A stretch of DNA of 64,000 nucleotides, taken from Wolfiporia cocos (Eukaryota > Basidiomycota > Agaricomycetes > Polyporales > Phaeolaceae). Under the pieces are notes generated by a model, which made no database searches, was not told where the DNA came from, and was given only the letters and a program-made list of their open reading frames with translations. Position 1 is the first letter of the stretch. Each line of letters starts with the position of its first letter. The stretch is from positions 1,550,001 to 1,614,000 of the forward strand of contig JACCLO010000002.1 in assembly GCA_029448655.1 (NCBI GenBank), read 5' to 3'. The position numbers and the translations under genes are program-made. This document shows, piece after piece, positions 46,088 through 57,504 of this stretch.

Positions 46088-48447
46088 TTAATATACAAAG
46101 CGGAAATTCAGCCTCTGGTTACCCTATACGATATAGGGCTTAGTTCGGCAATTGCAATTGAATGCATCGCTCATACCTTGTCCGTCGTTGTGTCGAGGTA
46201 TTTCTGCTGCTCCTGAATGGTCGTCTCCGCATTCAGTGGACATATCCTCGGAGAAGGGAAGGTACATACCTCTGGGGTCATGGATTTCCACTTTTTGTCT
46301 CTCCACGAATTAATAAGGCGATAAAAGAAGTACGTGAAGATGTATAACGCGATGTTCATGATAGTGATGGCGATTAAATCCATGTTGCCGTGTTTATCTG
46401 CGCACATAAGGGATCAGCATGTAATAGCACGGACAGGCTCGAGAGTACTGACATAGTGGCTATTATTAGATCAAACAACAAGTGTGTCAGTGAGAAAGGC
46501 TTGCAACGATAACTTGCGCATGGCACTGACCGCATCACTAGCACGATAAATGTTTGCCTGAGCATGCTGTTAGCCTGGCCATTCGCACAGCTAAAGCAAT
46601 GCAATACTCACCGATATAATGCCTCCTGCCTGAACGAACATGTTATACATGGAAGCCGACACTGTCCGCGTCCCAACACCATAAGAGTTCGTGGAAGCCC
46701 ATGCAACTTGGATGGGGTGGACGTATGGGTATCCAGTTATCAGTGTGACCACAGCGAAGTAGACCCATGGAGACGTCTGCTCGGTGAACGTGTACAGCGC
46801 AATAAGGAGTGGCAGTGCCCAGAACTGGAGAATGATGGTCGCGCCAACCCGACTATCAATAATCTCGCTGAGGTAGCAGGATATCAACAGCGTGATTGTG
46901 CCAAGTACTGTTGAAGGTATACTGAGCAAGTTTGATTGTGTTGTGTTGAAACCGAGCTCCCGCAGCGACAACGTCAGATATGTCTGAGGCGGGCTGACCG
47001 GGACTGTGAAGACTATTAGCCTGCGCAAGCTACGAAAGGAGGCGACTCACTCATGTGGGTCATACCCAGGATATATACCGGCCACATCCTCCAGTCCTGC
47101 AGGATCCGGAAGATCTTTGTAATGGTTAGGCCTTCGCGGTTATGCATGTCTGACTTGGCAGGATCATCGCGCAGAACTCTGTTTACGATTATAGTCTCCT
47201 CGCTTCGAAACGACAAATTAGAATGATGTCACACATGATAAAAGCGCCGAGAGTACCGTTCAGTGAACCAGCCGTTTGGCCTATACCATGCCTTCGTCTG
47301 CGTTGGACTAGGAGGCATCATAAAGAACGAGATGACTCCGACAAGTAGCGTCAATCCTCCTTCAATTAGAAATAGGTAGCGCCATCCCGCCTTCTCGCCC
47401 ACTCCGTCAAGTCGAAGGATGCCGGTGGCCATAAAGGCGCCGACTATCTGTGCTAGATAGTTGGATACCCAAAACCACGCTAGTCGGATTGGCACTACGT
47501 GCACGATGATAAGAGCAACAAAACGGGCATTGTTGAAACAACTCACTTTCACTGTTCGTATAGAAGTACGAGAGGTAAAGGATGACGTCAGGGATGAAGC
47601 CGCCCTGCAGAAAACCGAGCAGACACCTGCAGCACATCAGCAATTAGATCAGTCCGTTATCGATGGCCATACCTGGTAGCCAAGAATGATCCGCGTCCTG
47701 TGAGCCAGAATTGAGCGAGAGAAACAATGCTCCACAAGATCATCTAACATGGCAATTAGCTCATCTCGAGATCGCTGCTCGTTGCGAATACGAGAGCCGG
47801 CTTACCTGGCTTGGTATCCACACATCAGGACCGATTCTTTTCGAAACAAGCTGCGAAGGCAGTTCGGCGATCAAGAAGCACAGCTTTCATTGGTGTCAGC
47901 GTGCACATCGCTCAGGATTGGTTCAACACTCACTCTGAACAGTGAGTTCCCGAGATTGAAATCGTCCGTGTTCATGTTGAGATCCGTTAGGAAGCTGTCC
48001 GTGTTCGCTTGCGATAAGTTCGACCGATCGAGGTCCAAGCTGAAGAACATAATGAACGCCCAAAGCATGACGAGCCAATCTATCTTGCGGACAAGCCGCT
48101 ACACTAATCTGAACGAATGATCTCTCGCAATGGAAAGAGAAACCTACGTATTCCTCGCGCCATGTCCATCGAGCATTAGGATCGAAACGATGCGCGTTCT
48201 CGTAAGTGGGCGGAGGGCGATAAATTTCTAAAGTAACAGGATCATCAAACACGGATGGCTGCGTTGCGATGGTGTCAAGCTCCTGTTTTGGCCGTCTCCA
48301 GAACCTCCTCTGAGGGCCCTGCTCGATCGGCGCCCCGAGTTCGGGCACCTGCGTATAGCTCGCGGTTGGACTGAGCTTGCCGTCGATCGACGACCTGTCC
48401 GAGTCAGGCTCTGAAGCTTTGACGACCGTGCGCAGGACCGTGGCCAT
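46088..48447 (-). CDS. MFS permease, DAL5/allantoate type (copy B)
   Basis: Start ATG 48447 ([20 protein letters not shown]). The same layout as copy [15 protein letters not shown] and [17 protein letters not shown], then [79 protein letters not shown] and a final exon reading RLNFRFVY before TAA 46088-46090. Both copies share the Ser/Pro-rich N-terminal tail and intron positions, so they come from a tandem duplication. Differences concentrate in the N-terminal 60 residues and at scattered membrane positions. The spacer between the copies is 322 bases. Substrate unknown; probably a nitrogen-rich acid or vitamin. Confidence 0.9.
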
Positions 48448-48787
48448 GATAGCGGCTCAACAGATACGAGGACCGGGAACAACGTTCCTATCATCTCGCC
48501 GGAATGCTCTTATAGCGATCGAAGCTGAGAAGCTCCAAGCAATGAAATAGCACGCGGATAGGACAAGACATCAAAAGGTACCAGCCTATCCACGATTCTT
48601 TGAACTCGTGAGGGATGGCGTGTATTGCACAAGCGCGAACCTGATGGCGTTATGCGGGACTCCTACGCATCTATCGGTCACATGACCCACTGTGCGAGCG
48701 TTACAGTAATGCAAGGAAGAACATTAGTATTCATTTGTCCAGGAATGACGATATCGATACACTACGCCTTATGCAATCATACATCCT
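48448..48787. promoter_or_regulatory. Promoter of MFS copy B and CCT7 3' flank
   Basis: 340 bases between two minus-strand genes. It includes the CCT7 3' side and the copy B promoter. No motif stands out. Confidence 0.4.
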
Positions 48788-50675
48788 TCACCGTCTTGGC
48801 ACGCCCCTTCCCCGACCCCTCAACGCACGCTGAGCAGTACCTGGAGGTGCCCGCGGTCCCGGGTTTTGCTGTGGCGTAGATTAGTCTCAACTTTTAGACC
48901 AAATAAACAACAACTCACTCCCTCGCTCTGCGGCCCCCGCACTGTCTCGTCAACGCTCAGGATCAAGCAAGCAGCCTCGGCCGCGCTGCTGATCGCGTTC
49001 AATTTCACCAGGCTCGGTTCCCATACGAAAGCCTCCATGTTATCGCGGACCCCCTCCGCGCCATCGACGTCAACGCCGAACCATTTTTCGCCATTTGCGT
49101 GCTTCATGCGTAGCTTATTCAGGACGTCTGTCGAGTCAAGCCCCGCATTGTCGCAGATTTGGCGTGGAATAATCTCCAGTGCCTTCGCAAATGCGATCAT
49201 GACTAGCTGCAGCTTCCCGGGTATGGACAATGCGTGTTTGCGAATGTATGCGGAGAGATCCATCTGCGTGCCGGACACCGGCGGTGAGTATGTCTTGGCA
49301 GTGAAAGATAGAATGCTAGGAACCGTACCTCGATGGCACCTCCGCCGGCTACAACATCGCCATTCTTCACCGCCCGCTTCACAACCATGATGGCATCATG
49401 AAGACTTCGTTCCACCTCTTCGATGAATTGCTCTGCGCCGCCCCGAAGCAACAATGTGCACGTCTTCGCCTTCGGACACTCTTCGAAGACATTGTACCGC
49501 TCGCCACCCATCTGTCGCTCGTCGAACCGCCCACACGTACCGAGATGCTCGCGCCGAATGTCTGAGCAGGTAGACTGGATGGAACCACCAACCGCTTGTA
49601 CAACCCTTTGCAAATCGGCAGCCGGGACGCGGCCTGCGCAGAAGATGTCGCGGTCGGCGAACCACTGTGTCGCTAGGTCGCCGATGGGGAGTTTGCTGAG
49701 CACGACCTTAGCACCTGTCTTCTCGATGGCTTCGAGCTTCCTATAGATGATCTCCCACTCGGCATCGACGATCGCCTGGTAGTCAGAGACAGCCTCTACC
49801 CGGACTTCCGCGTTGTCCTTCTCCGCCTTGAGCTCAAGCTCAACGTTGAGACTGAGAATGAGAGGGTCGCGGAACGACTTCGGTTGCTGCTCCGCGCCTG
49901 CATAGGTGAAAGTCTTCTTGAAGGAGACACCACCAATGAGGAGGGAGTCCTGCATGCCACCGCCAGGGATCTTCTTCACGCCGATGAGAGACTCGTCCAA
50001 GTCGTCTTGGTCCAAGCATTGCACCGCGTCCACGACCATATTCGAGAAGAACGGCTTTTCAGAGTGAATGAGTTTCGAGGACATCGACGTTGACGCGCAC
50101 TTGAGTAGAAGCGAGCGGAACCGTCTACGCATGCAAACAATACATGAGACTTCGTTATACCATGAGCGATGTGTACTCACTCTGGGTCGGTCTTGTCGAC
50201 CGTGACTTGGATTGCTTTTATACGATCGATGGCCTAGCGACAGCTAAGACGCGGTACGCGTGGAAGCATACGAGATACTCACCAGCTGAGCGGCCTGCCG
50301 GAAACCCTTCATGATGATATGTGGACTGACACCCTCCTCGATATATCCTCGGACCTCCTTGAGTAGCTGGGCAGCGAGGAGGACCACACTAGTAGTACCA
50401 TCCCCGACTTCGGCATCTTGGGCGCGTGCAATGTCTACCAGTGTTCGTGCAGCAGGGTGGACGATGTCAAGCAGCTTCAAAATCGTGGCTCCATCATTCG
50501 TAATCTGAGCCTCGCCACGCTCATTGACGATCAGCTTGTCCATTCCCCGCGGCCCAAGTGTGCTTGAGAGTGTCTCCGCGATGGCCAGACATGCAGAGAT
50601 GTTGGACAAGAGCTGTGCCTTGCCTTGCGAGGTGTCCGTGCCCTCCTTGAGGAGGACTACGGTCGGTTGCTGCAT
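48788..50675 (-). CDS. CCT7: Chaperonin CCT subunit eta (CCT7)
   Basis: Start ATG 50675 ([19 protein letters not shown]). Group II chaperonin motifs are intact: [33 protein letters not shown], the ATP-hydrolysis motif [32 protein letters not shown]-like [20 protein letters not shown], and the distal signature [11 protein letters not shown]. The C-terminus rebuilt through a last intron reads [10 protein letters not shown] to [12 protein letters not shown], typical of the eta subunit tail, with TGA at 48788-48790. [14 protein letters not shown] and the substrate-domain residues place it as eta. CCT folds actin, tubulin and WD40 proteins in the cytosol. Its start lies 243 bases from that of RAD5 on the other strand. 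Confidence 0.95.
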
Positions 50676-50918
50676 TTATTAGACTGCGCATACTCGGAGT
50701 GGACTGTAGACTAAGAAGCTCACCATTGGGAGGGCGCGCTGCATTTTGGTGAAGTTGTGCGTACACCGTGATGCTACCGCATACGCAAAGAGCGATCGTA
50801 AGCGCTTGCTTGATTGACGCTTGTTTGGCTGCCGACGCGTCTGTGGCTGAGATATGCGACGCGCGACCGCGGCTGTCATTAACCTTCATAAACCTGCTTT
50901 GCTAAACGTGCTACTGTC
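50676..50918. promoter_or_regulatory. Divergent CCT7/RAD5 promoter with an ACGCGT box
   Basis: 243 bases between the two start codons. ACGCGT lies at 50835-50840, 79 bases before the RAD5 ATG, followed by a related gcgacgcgcgac stretch near 50858. This is the MCB core of G1/S-regulated replication genes in yeasts. Confidence 0.5.
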
Positions 50919-53900
50919 ATGTCAGCAGACAGAAAAGAACCACCACCTATGTTCTTCGCAGACTCTGATGACGAGTTCAGAGGACCAACCCCGGCAGCCA
51001 CTGACCGTCGGGCCTCTGCCTCGCCAGAATGGGCAGATAGTCGCCGTAATTCTTCCCGGGAGGAGGCTCTATTCTTTACGGATAGCGATGAGGAGGACGT
51101 GCCCAACGTCTCCCCGCCAAATTTGTCTCAGATTGCTGTGGTCAACTTTGAAGAAGACTACATGGACGTACCTGAGGAAGACGGGCAGATTCTCCAGCTC
51201 GATGACAACCCGAGATCGCCTAGCGCATCCACCTCATCTTCACATCATATTGTTTCGTCTCCGGTGTCCTCCATGTCCGTGTACAGCGAGGAACGCCCTA
51301 TTAAGAAACGTAAACACTCTCTGTCTCCCTCTCCTTCGCCTTCTGCCGTACCGAAGGCCCCGCCATTCGTTTCCGCATATCTAGGTTCTTTCCTGGTCGG
51401 TAACGCGTGGAGTACAGCACGAGGCTCGGGATACGTGAATACTGGGGACACAATTTGCGTTCAGCGGGACGCTGACGAAGAAATGCCCCCGGAGCCCGTC
51501 AAGAAGCCCAAGCAGAAAGAGGTGAAGATGAAAGGCGGCAAGAAGCAGCTGTCAATTGCTACGATGCTCAAGGTCCCGCCGAAGCCTACAAAGAAGAAAC
51601 CTAATAGTATTGTACGACTCACTAACACGAGAGGCTTCGGTACCGTCATCCGCTCTGAGTTGTGTCTCTGCCGCTCATGAATTACCGCTGGCCAGAATTT
51701 GGCCGTCTGCCACAGGACGTTGCGTCTTGGGTATCCAAACTTCTCGACTTGGGTTCGCATAATGTCAGAGCCTCAGAAAAGTGAAGTGACTGATACACGC
51801 GGTAGATATGATCGACTTCCAGGGAAGTACCATGGTCGACTGCCCTGCAACTCTGCATTCCGGGGCGAATCTCATCGTCTCTCTTTCTGTATACATCAAA
51901 GCAGCAGCCTTTCAACCCCCGAGCACAATCCCCGAAGAGAAAGCTCACGTCATGTTCAACGAAGAGCAGGAGACGGCATCCGAGCAAACGCTGCGCGAGC
52001 GCAAGCACGCACTGCTGCGCATGTTCAAGGTTCTCGGCCTAAAGCCTCGCAGGGGGAGTGACTTTGCGCAAAAGCCCCACGGCGAACTCGACCAGAAAGA
52101 CCTGGAGATGCTCACACAGAGACAGGGGGGCAAAGGCAAGAAGGTGGAAATCGTGGGTGACGGAGAAGAGGTCGAAGTTGAGGTTGATGGGGAAGAGCTT
52201 TCTGATAATGAGTTGGATCTCATTTATAGAAAGTGTGCCAGAATCAACAAGATTGTCTGTGCGTGCCACTAATGTTCGATCCGCAGAGCACAGCAGAACG
52301 ACCAGCGATTGGGTGAGATGGAGGTCGCTGATACGTTCACTCTGAAGCTCCGAGGATACCAAAAGCAAGCACTACTGTGAGTTAGATTGAGGCTCAGCAC
52401 GCATACTGCTTACCAGAATGATTCAGGTGGATGCATTCCATCGAGACTGGTGCTGCATCCGCTCGCAAGGCGCATTCTATGCATCCCTTATGGAAGGAGT
52501 ACGTTCATACCTTGCAATTTAGACGATATAAGCCTGACCGGTTGTGTAGATACGTCTTCCCTTTGGAGCCGCATGGTGGTGTTATTGACTTGACTGTTGA
52601 TGAAAGACCGTTCTATCTCAATGAATACTCCGGTGAACTGAGCCTGGAGTTCCCTAAAGCGGAGAGGAAATGTCGCGGTGGCATTCTCGCGTAAGTGCTC
52701 ATGATTCCATATTACCAGGAAACTAACTTGCTACAGAGATGGTAATGTATATCGATGTTGTGTGTTTGCATGCTGTTAACCATCGTCGTGCTTCATTCCT
52801 CCCGCCGTAGAGAGTAAGAAGAGTTACTGATAATATCAACTCGTGCTGACCTTGATCTTTAGTGGGAATGGGCAAGACGATTATGCTATCGGCTCTCATT
52901 CAAACTGCCCGTGGTCCCGAAGAGCCGAGCAGCGATCCAAATCCAAACGGCATGCCAAGAAAACGTCAAATGAGGCTCAACTCAGCCTTCCGTTCAGTCA
53001 AGCCGCGTGCTGATCAATCAAGGGGGCCATCCGCGACTCTCATTGTTGCACCAACTTCACTGTTGTCACAGTGGTCTGATGAACTGCAACGATCGAGCAA
53101 GCCGGGCACGCTGAAGATCCTCGTATGGCATAGCCAGAACAGAGTTGACCTTGACTCTGCCTTGGATGGAGAAAACCCGGTCGATGTGGTAATCACGTCT
53201 TACGGGACGCTTGTATCAGAACATTCGAAGTCCGAGAAGGCGGTCGGAGCGTCGCCTGTGTTCGAAAGTGAGTTCAGGTGAAGTGTTATTTTTACTGAGC
53301 ACTGATCGTTTGGTTCAGTCGAATGGCTACGTGAGCTTTATGTTCGTTAAATGTGTAAAACTTGTGATTAAATCTTGTTTATAGGCGTAGTGCTCGATGA
53401 AGCGCATCATTGTAAGTCGAGGCAGAGCAAGACCGCAAAGGCGGTTTGTGCACTGAAGGCAAGGAGACGATGGGCGGCGACAGGTGGGTAATGGATAATG
53501 TATTACAACAAGCCCAAATCGAAGCTGCATTTAGGGACACCAATTGTCAATCGTTTGGAGGATCTATACTCGCTGCTGTGCGTCTTGATATCCCTTCATT
53601 GTGGCACTTTCGTTGATATCCTTGTTTTAGAAAATTCCTCGACTTCACGCCCTGGTCGAATTACACCTTCTTCCGATCGTGCGCTCAGCTATGTCCATTC
53701 AGTAGAAATACTGAACTGAAAACGAACTAGGTTTATCACGCTTCCTTTCTTGGCCCGAGATCCCAAGGCCGTCGAGGTGGTGCAAATCATACTAGAAAGT
53801 GTACTACTCAGACGAGAGAAGGACACGGTCGACACCGACGGCAAGAAGATTGTCGAGCTCCCTCCAAAAGAGGTAGGTGGAACCATTGCATCACATTGTT

Positions 53901-55464
53901 CACGACATAAGTGCTCGCCGCTAGGTGGTTGTCGAAAGCCTCGAGTTTTCGCCATTGGAGAGGAAGATCTACGACTCGTTGTACAGCCGGGCCAAGGAAG
54001 ACTTCGATCAACTCAACGAGAAGGGCCTTGTCAGCAGGAACTATACTCACATCTTGGCCATGCTCATGCGGTATGTCGATTTCACCGATCTGGGGTTCCC
54101 ATAGTGATGTTTCTAGACTGCGCCGTGCCGTCTTACATCCTAACTTGGTACTATCTACGAAAGACGAATCTGAGAAAGAAGCAGGGGATGGGTCGGTAGA
54201 CATCAATGCCCTCATCAAGCAATTCGATGAGGAAAATGCAGGAGGCGATCGCAAAGTGTACGCTGAAACCGTGATTGCCAACCTTAACCAGGAAGAGGAG
54301 CGTGAATGTCCGATCTGTTTCGACGTCATGGACACGCCTACGCTCATACCTAGCTGCATGCATCAATGGTACGTTTACGACTTGCCTGGATGTCCAGTGG
54401 TTGAATTTTGTCTACCAGCTGCAAGGATTGCATTGTGGCGTATATTGAGACTTGTCGAGACAAAGGCGAAGATGGCCGATGTCCCACATGTGCGCAAGGC
54501 CCAGTGAAGGTATATCGTTTTCGTTGCTATATATCTGCTCAATCCAACGGTTGTCGTAGGAGAGCGATCTCTTGGAAGTTGTACGAACGAAGAAAGAGGA
54601 GGATGAGGTCCACCCTGCCGCTGCCAGTACCTCCAAACCTGCCGTGACACTTCGACGAAACGACTTCCGATCGTCTACCAAGCTTGAAGCTCTATTGCAG
54701 AATCTCCGTATGTCCTTGAGCATTTATCTTCGCCGTCATCTCACCGGAAACAAACATAGGACAATTGAGAGATCGAGACCCTTACTTCCAGGCCGTGGTA
54801 TTCTCCCAATTCACCAGCTTTCTCGACCTGATCCAGATTGTTCTGGAGCGGGAACGCTTGGCTTGGTTCCGCTTTGACGGATCGATGGATGTCAAGAAAA
54901 GGAGCGAAGCCGTATCTGGCTTCAAAGCCCCGTCAAAGGAGCCCAAGGTGTTGATCATCAGCCTGAAGGCCGGAGGAGTCGGCCTTAATGTAAGTAGCAC
55001 GGTGCACGTAGATTGAAGGGGAGTACTGACCTCTGTTAAATCATAGCTAACAAATGCAAATTATGTCTTTATGGTGAGTAGACAAATCAACATTGGGGTT
55101 GCTCTGACTGAAGATACTCAGATGGACTGCTGGTGGAATGCGGCGACAGAAAACCAGGGTGCGCTAAATCTGAGCTCTGAAAATCTTGACTACTCTCCCC
55201 CTTACCTGTCCACAATAGCTGTTGACCGTGTACACAGGATTGGTCAAGAGAAGCCAGTCTATGTCAAGCATTTCATTGTATGTAACGGATTCAAACCGCA
55301 GCCACCCAAACTCATCGTCGGTTCAGATTGCGAACACCATTGAGGCTCGCGTTCTGCAGATCCAGAAGCGGAAAATAGCAATAGTCAAGGAAGCTTTCCG
55401 GGGCAAAGGTAAACAGGATCCGGAAAGCGTGGAGAATCTGAAGATTATGTTTGGAGGTAACTAG
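50919..55464 (+). CDS. RAD5: DNA repair helicase-ubiquitin ligase RAD5
   Basis: Start ATG 50919 ([20 protein letters not shown]). The Ser/Asp-rich N-terminus is followed by the HIRAN domain ([35 protein letters not shown]). Next is the SNF2 ATPase: LADEMGMGKTIM (Walker A), [52 protein letters not shown] finger is inserted in the helicase ([36 protein letters not shown]). The C-terminal helicase part has [28 protein letters not shown], and VDRVHRIGQ, ending in [18 protein letters not shown]. Rad5 polyubiquitinates PCNA and reverses stalled forks in error-free post-replication repair. More than fifteen introns interrupt it. Three are bounded by microexons of 5, 3 and 12 bases (52737-52741, 52811-52813, 53319-53330); these are needed for DEMG and EWL before the DEAH box. 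Confidence 0.96.
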
Positions 55465-55583
55465 CCAGAGACGGGTCGAAACTATACTATCTGGCGCATC
55501 GATTGGGACAATGCCGAGACTCGTCGCGGCAATGCACAGCATATAAATCTATACCCTTGCAGGCAGATGTGCCTTAGACATCG

Positions 55584-56592
55584 CTAGGCGGCCTTTGGCT
55601 GGGGTTTCCCGGCTATGGCAGTCCAAATGATCCAGAACACGAACCTCTTCGGGAGCCAGTGGAACAATTGGAAAAGCCCGGACTTGTCTCCCAAAGTCAT
55701 ATACCGTGGTGGGCTCCGACTAAGTACGGCCGTAACTACTTTTCTCGCGAAGTCCTCGGTGGGCATTGAGGTGGCGGTCTGGCTCATGTCTGTGCGTTTG
55801 ACCATGGAGTCGAACCAGCCCGAGTAGAAACTGCCTTCGGGGAGGCTGAGACTCTTTATTGCAGTCACGGAGATGTTCGACCTGACGCCACCCGCGGAGA
55901 CGTGAGTCACCGAGATGTTGAAGGGAGAGCATTCCATCCACAACGTCTCGGATATCGACCGCAGACTCGCCTTCGTGGCACAGTATATGCCGCTCCAGGG
56001 TGTCGGGCTAGAGAGGCCGCGCTTAGCCTGTGAAGCACGATGATAACAGTGACGGGACACACATGTCGCCCATGAGCGAGCCGATGTTGACAATGGCGCC
56101 GCTCTTGCGCGTCGCCATATGAGGGAAGACCGCCTTTACCAGGCGCAGAACCGCGAAGACGTTCGCGTCAAAGGTCTTGATGACCTTGTCCATGGGCACG
56201 TCCGCGATCGCGCCTACGAACAGATATATCGATCAACGCTGAACCTCGCTGGACGCTACTTGCGTGACTGACCTGTTGACAAGATGCCTGCGTTGTTCAC
56301 CAAGACATTAATCTTCCCTTCGCGGTCTATGATCGTCTGTACCACATCTGTAACGTTCGCATCGTCTGTGACGTCCAGCCTAAGCTTCACGATGTTGGCG
56401 TGGCCCAGCTTGTCCATCGCCTCCATGCGACGCGCTGTGGCGTATACCTTGCATCCTCTCGATGCGAACTCTTCACATCTGATCATGGCAACATGAGATT
56501 ATCGTCTGAGAACCCGACTAGATCATTCCTACTCACAATGTGAATCCGATGCCGCCTTCAGAGCATCCTGTGACGAGCACAACGCAAGACAT
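55584..56592 (-). CDS. Short-chain dehydrogenase/reductase, AYR1-like
   Basis: Start ATG 56592 (MSCVVLVTGCSEGGIGFTL); two introns follow. The NADP-binding motif TGCSEGGIG is intact, as are NNAG, the catalytic Ser in AIVNIGSLMGDM and the YCATKAS site. The C-terminal third contains a hydrophobic stretch (LFHWLPKRFVFWIIWTAIAG) that may anchor the protein in the ER or lipid droplets. Yeast Ayr1 reduces 1-acyl-dihydroxyacetone phosphate and also acts on lipid droplets. The pattern TGCSxGGIG with a C-terminal membrane segment points to this group; other reductases of the same group are possible. The stop is at 55584-55586. RAD5 converges after 119 bases. Confidence 0.85.
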
Positions 56593-57041
56593 TGTTTCAA
56601 GAAGGTACTGCAGCTGCACAGAACCTGGGAGTATAAAGGGCGTTCAAGTCGGGCGACCTGTGATAGCGGGCGTGGTGACGAAGAAGAATCGGCTCATCTG
56701 AATCATCAACAAGGGGCCAATACGCTTGTCGGCTCCATCAACATCACGATGTTCAAAAGACATCTAGATCTAGTGCCACGTTCGAGAGGCCAGGTCAACT
56801 GCTCAGTGGTCATGATATCCACTGGTCTGCCCTTACCGGAGACCGGAAAGCTTAATTCCAAGCTGAGCCACTTTGGCTCGGAGTATGATCGAGGCGCTTG
56901 TAGATCCCGATCGCACTACAAGATGTCCGGCGTCTATTACGATCTTCCGTAAAAAAAAGGTAATTCGTCTCGCAGACCGCTCTTTCGACTCAGGGGTGGT
57001 CCCAACAAAGTCAGTAGAAAACGCGAGGTAGATAAAAAGCA
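56593..57041. other. Intergenic, SDR promoter
   Basis: About 450 bases between the SDR gene start and the tRNA 3' end. A run of A residues at about 56952-56959 (complement of T-runs on the minus strand) lies 83-90 bases past the tRNA 3' end. That may be the tRNA terminator, as may the shorter run at 57033-57038. No coding signal. Confidence 0.4.
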
Positions 57042-57153
57042 TGATGAGAGTGGGATTCGAACCCACGCCCTTGACGGACCAGATTACGTAAGCGACGTTC
57101 AACCGAATTGAGTCCCCTTAGTCTGGCGCCTTAGACCGCTCGGCCATCTCACC
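57042..57153 (-). tRNA. tRNA-Leu(AAG) with intron
   Basis: The minus-strand cloverleaf is complete. The acceptor stem GGTGAGA pairs with TCTCATC, the D arm is TGGCCGAGCGGTCTAAGGC, the anticodon stem is CCAGA/TCTGG, and the T arm GTGGG-TTCGAAT-CCCAC is perfect. The loop reads CT-AAG-G and then a 31-base intron before the final A, so the anticodon is AAG (Leu, CTN codons, with A34 read as inosine). The long variable arm marks a class II tRNA. The A/B boxes (TGGCCGAGCGG, GGTTCGAATCC) are intact. The intron contains GCTT, which can pair with the anticodon as pre-tRNA splicing requires. Confidence 0.93.
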
Positions 57154-57504
57154 TTGATGAAGCGTCAAGTATCATATATTATGAAGCGCCCATGACCAGT
57201 ACCAGGCTCATTGCGATGGACTCTGAAGAGTATATACGATAGCCTTGCACCCAACATGGAATCCTGTTAAAAATAATGTCAGCGTCCTCATATGTTCTAG
57301 CGCATCTTGCATGTCCTCCGAGTGCTCAGAAGGGTACTGAGCAGATAGTGCAAGCGCTCGATACATCAGCGTCTCTTCATTGAGAAGTAGACTGGCAGAA
57401 CCTTCCAAGCAAAGCAACACTGGGCTCCATCAAGGTACTAACGTATACAACACGATGACAGAAATACAAGAAAGCCAATGCAAGCTACAAGTACAGATGC
57501 AATC
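57154..57504. other. Intergenic, tRNA upstream flank
   Basis: About 350 bases between the tRNA 5' end and the 3' end of the Zn2Cys6 gene. Nothing recognisable apart from an AT-rich patch at about 57165-57185. Confidence 0.45.

Noticed and set aside
48790..48846. Apparent 22-base intron near the CCT7 C-terminus
   Set aside because: Too short for a spliceosomal intron; reading through gives the expected [12 protein letters not shown] tail.
53411..53416. GTAAGT right after the RAD5 DEAH box
   Set aside because: It looks like a donor, but reading through gives [16 protein letters not shown], the conserved continuation, so no intron is used there.
56833..57102. Minus-strand open frame of 89 codons
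   Set aside because: It overlaps the tRNA-Leu gene, whose structure is complete and explains the sequence.
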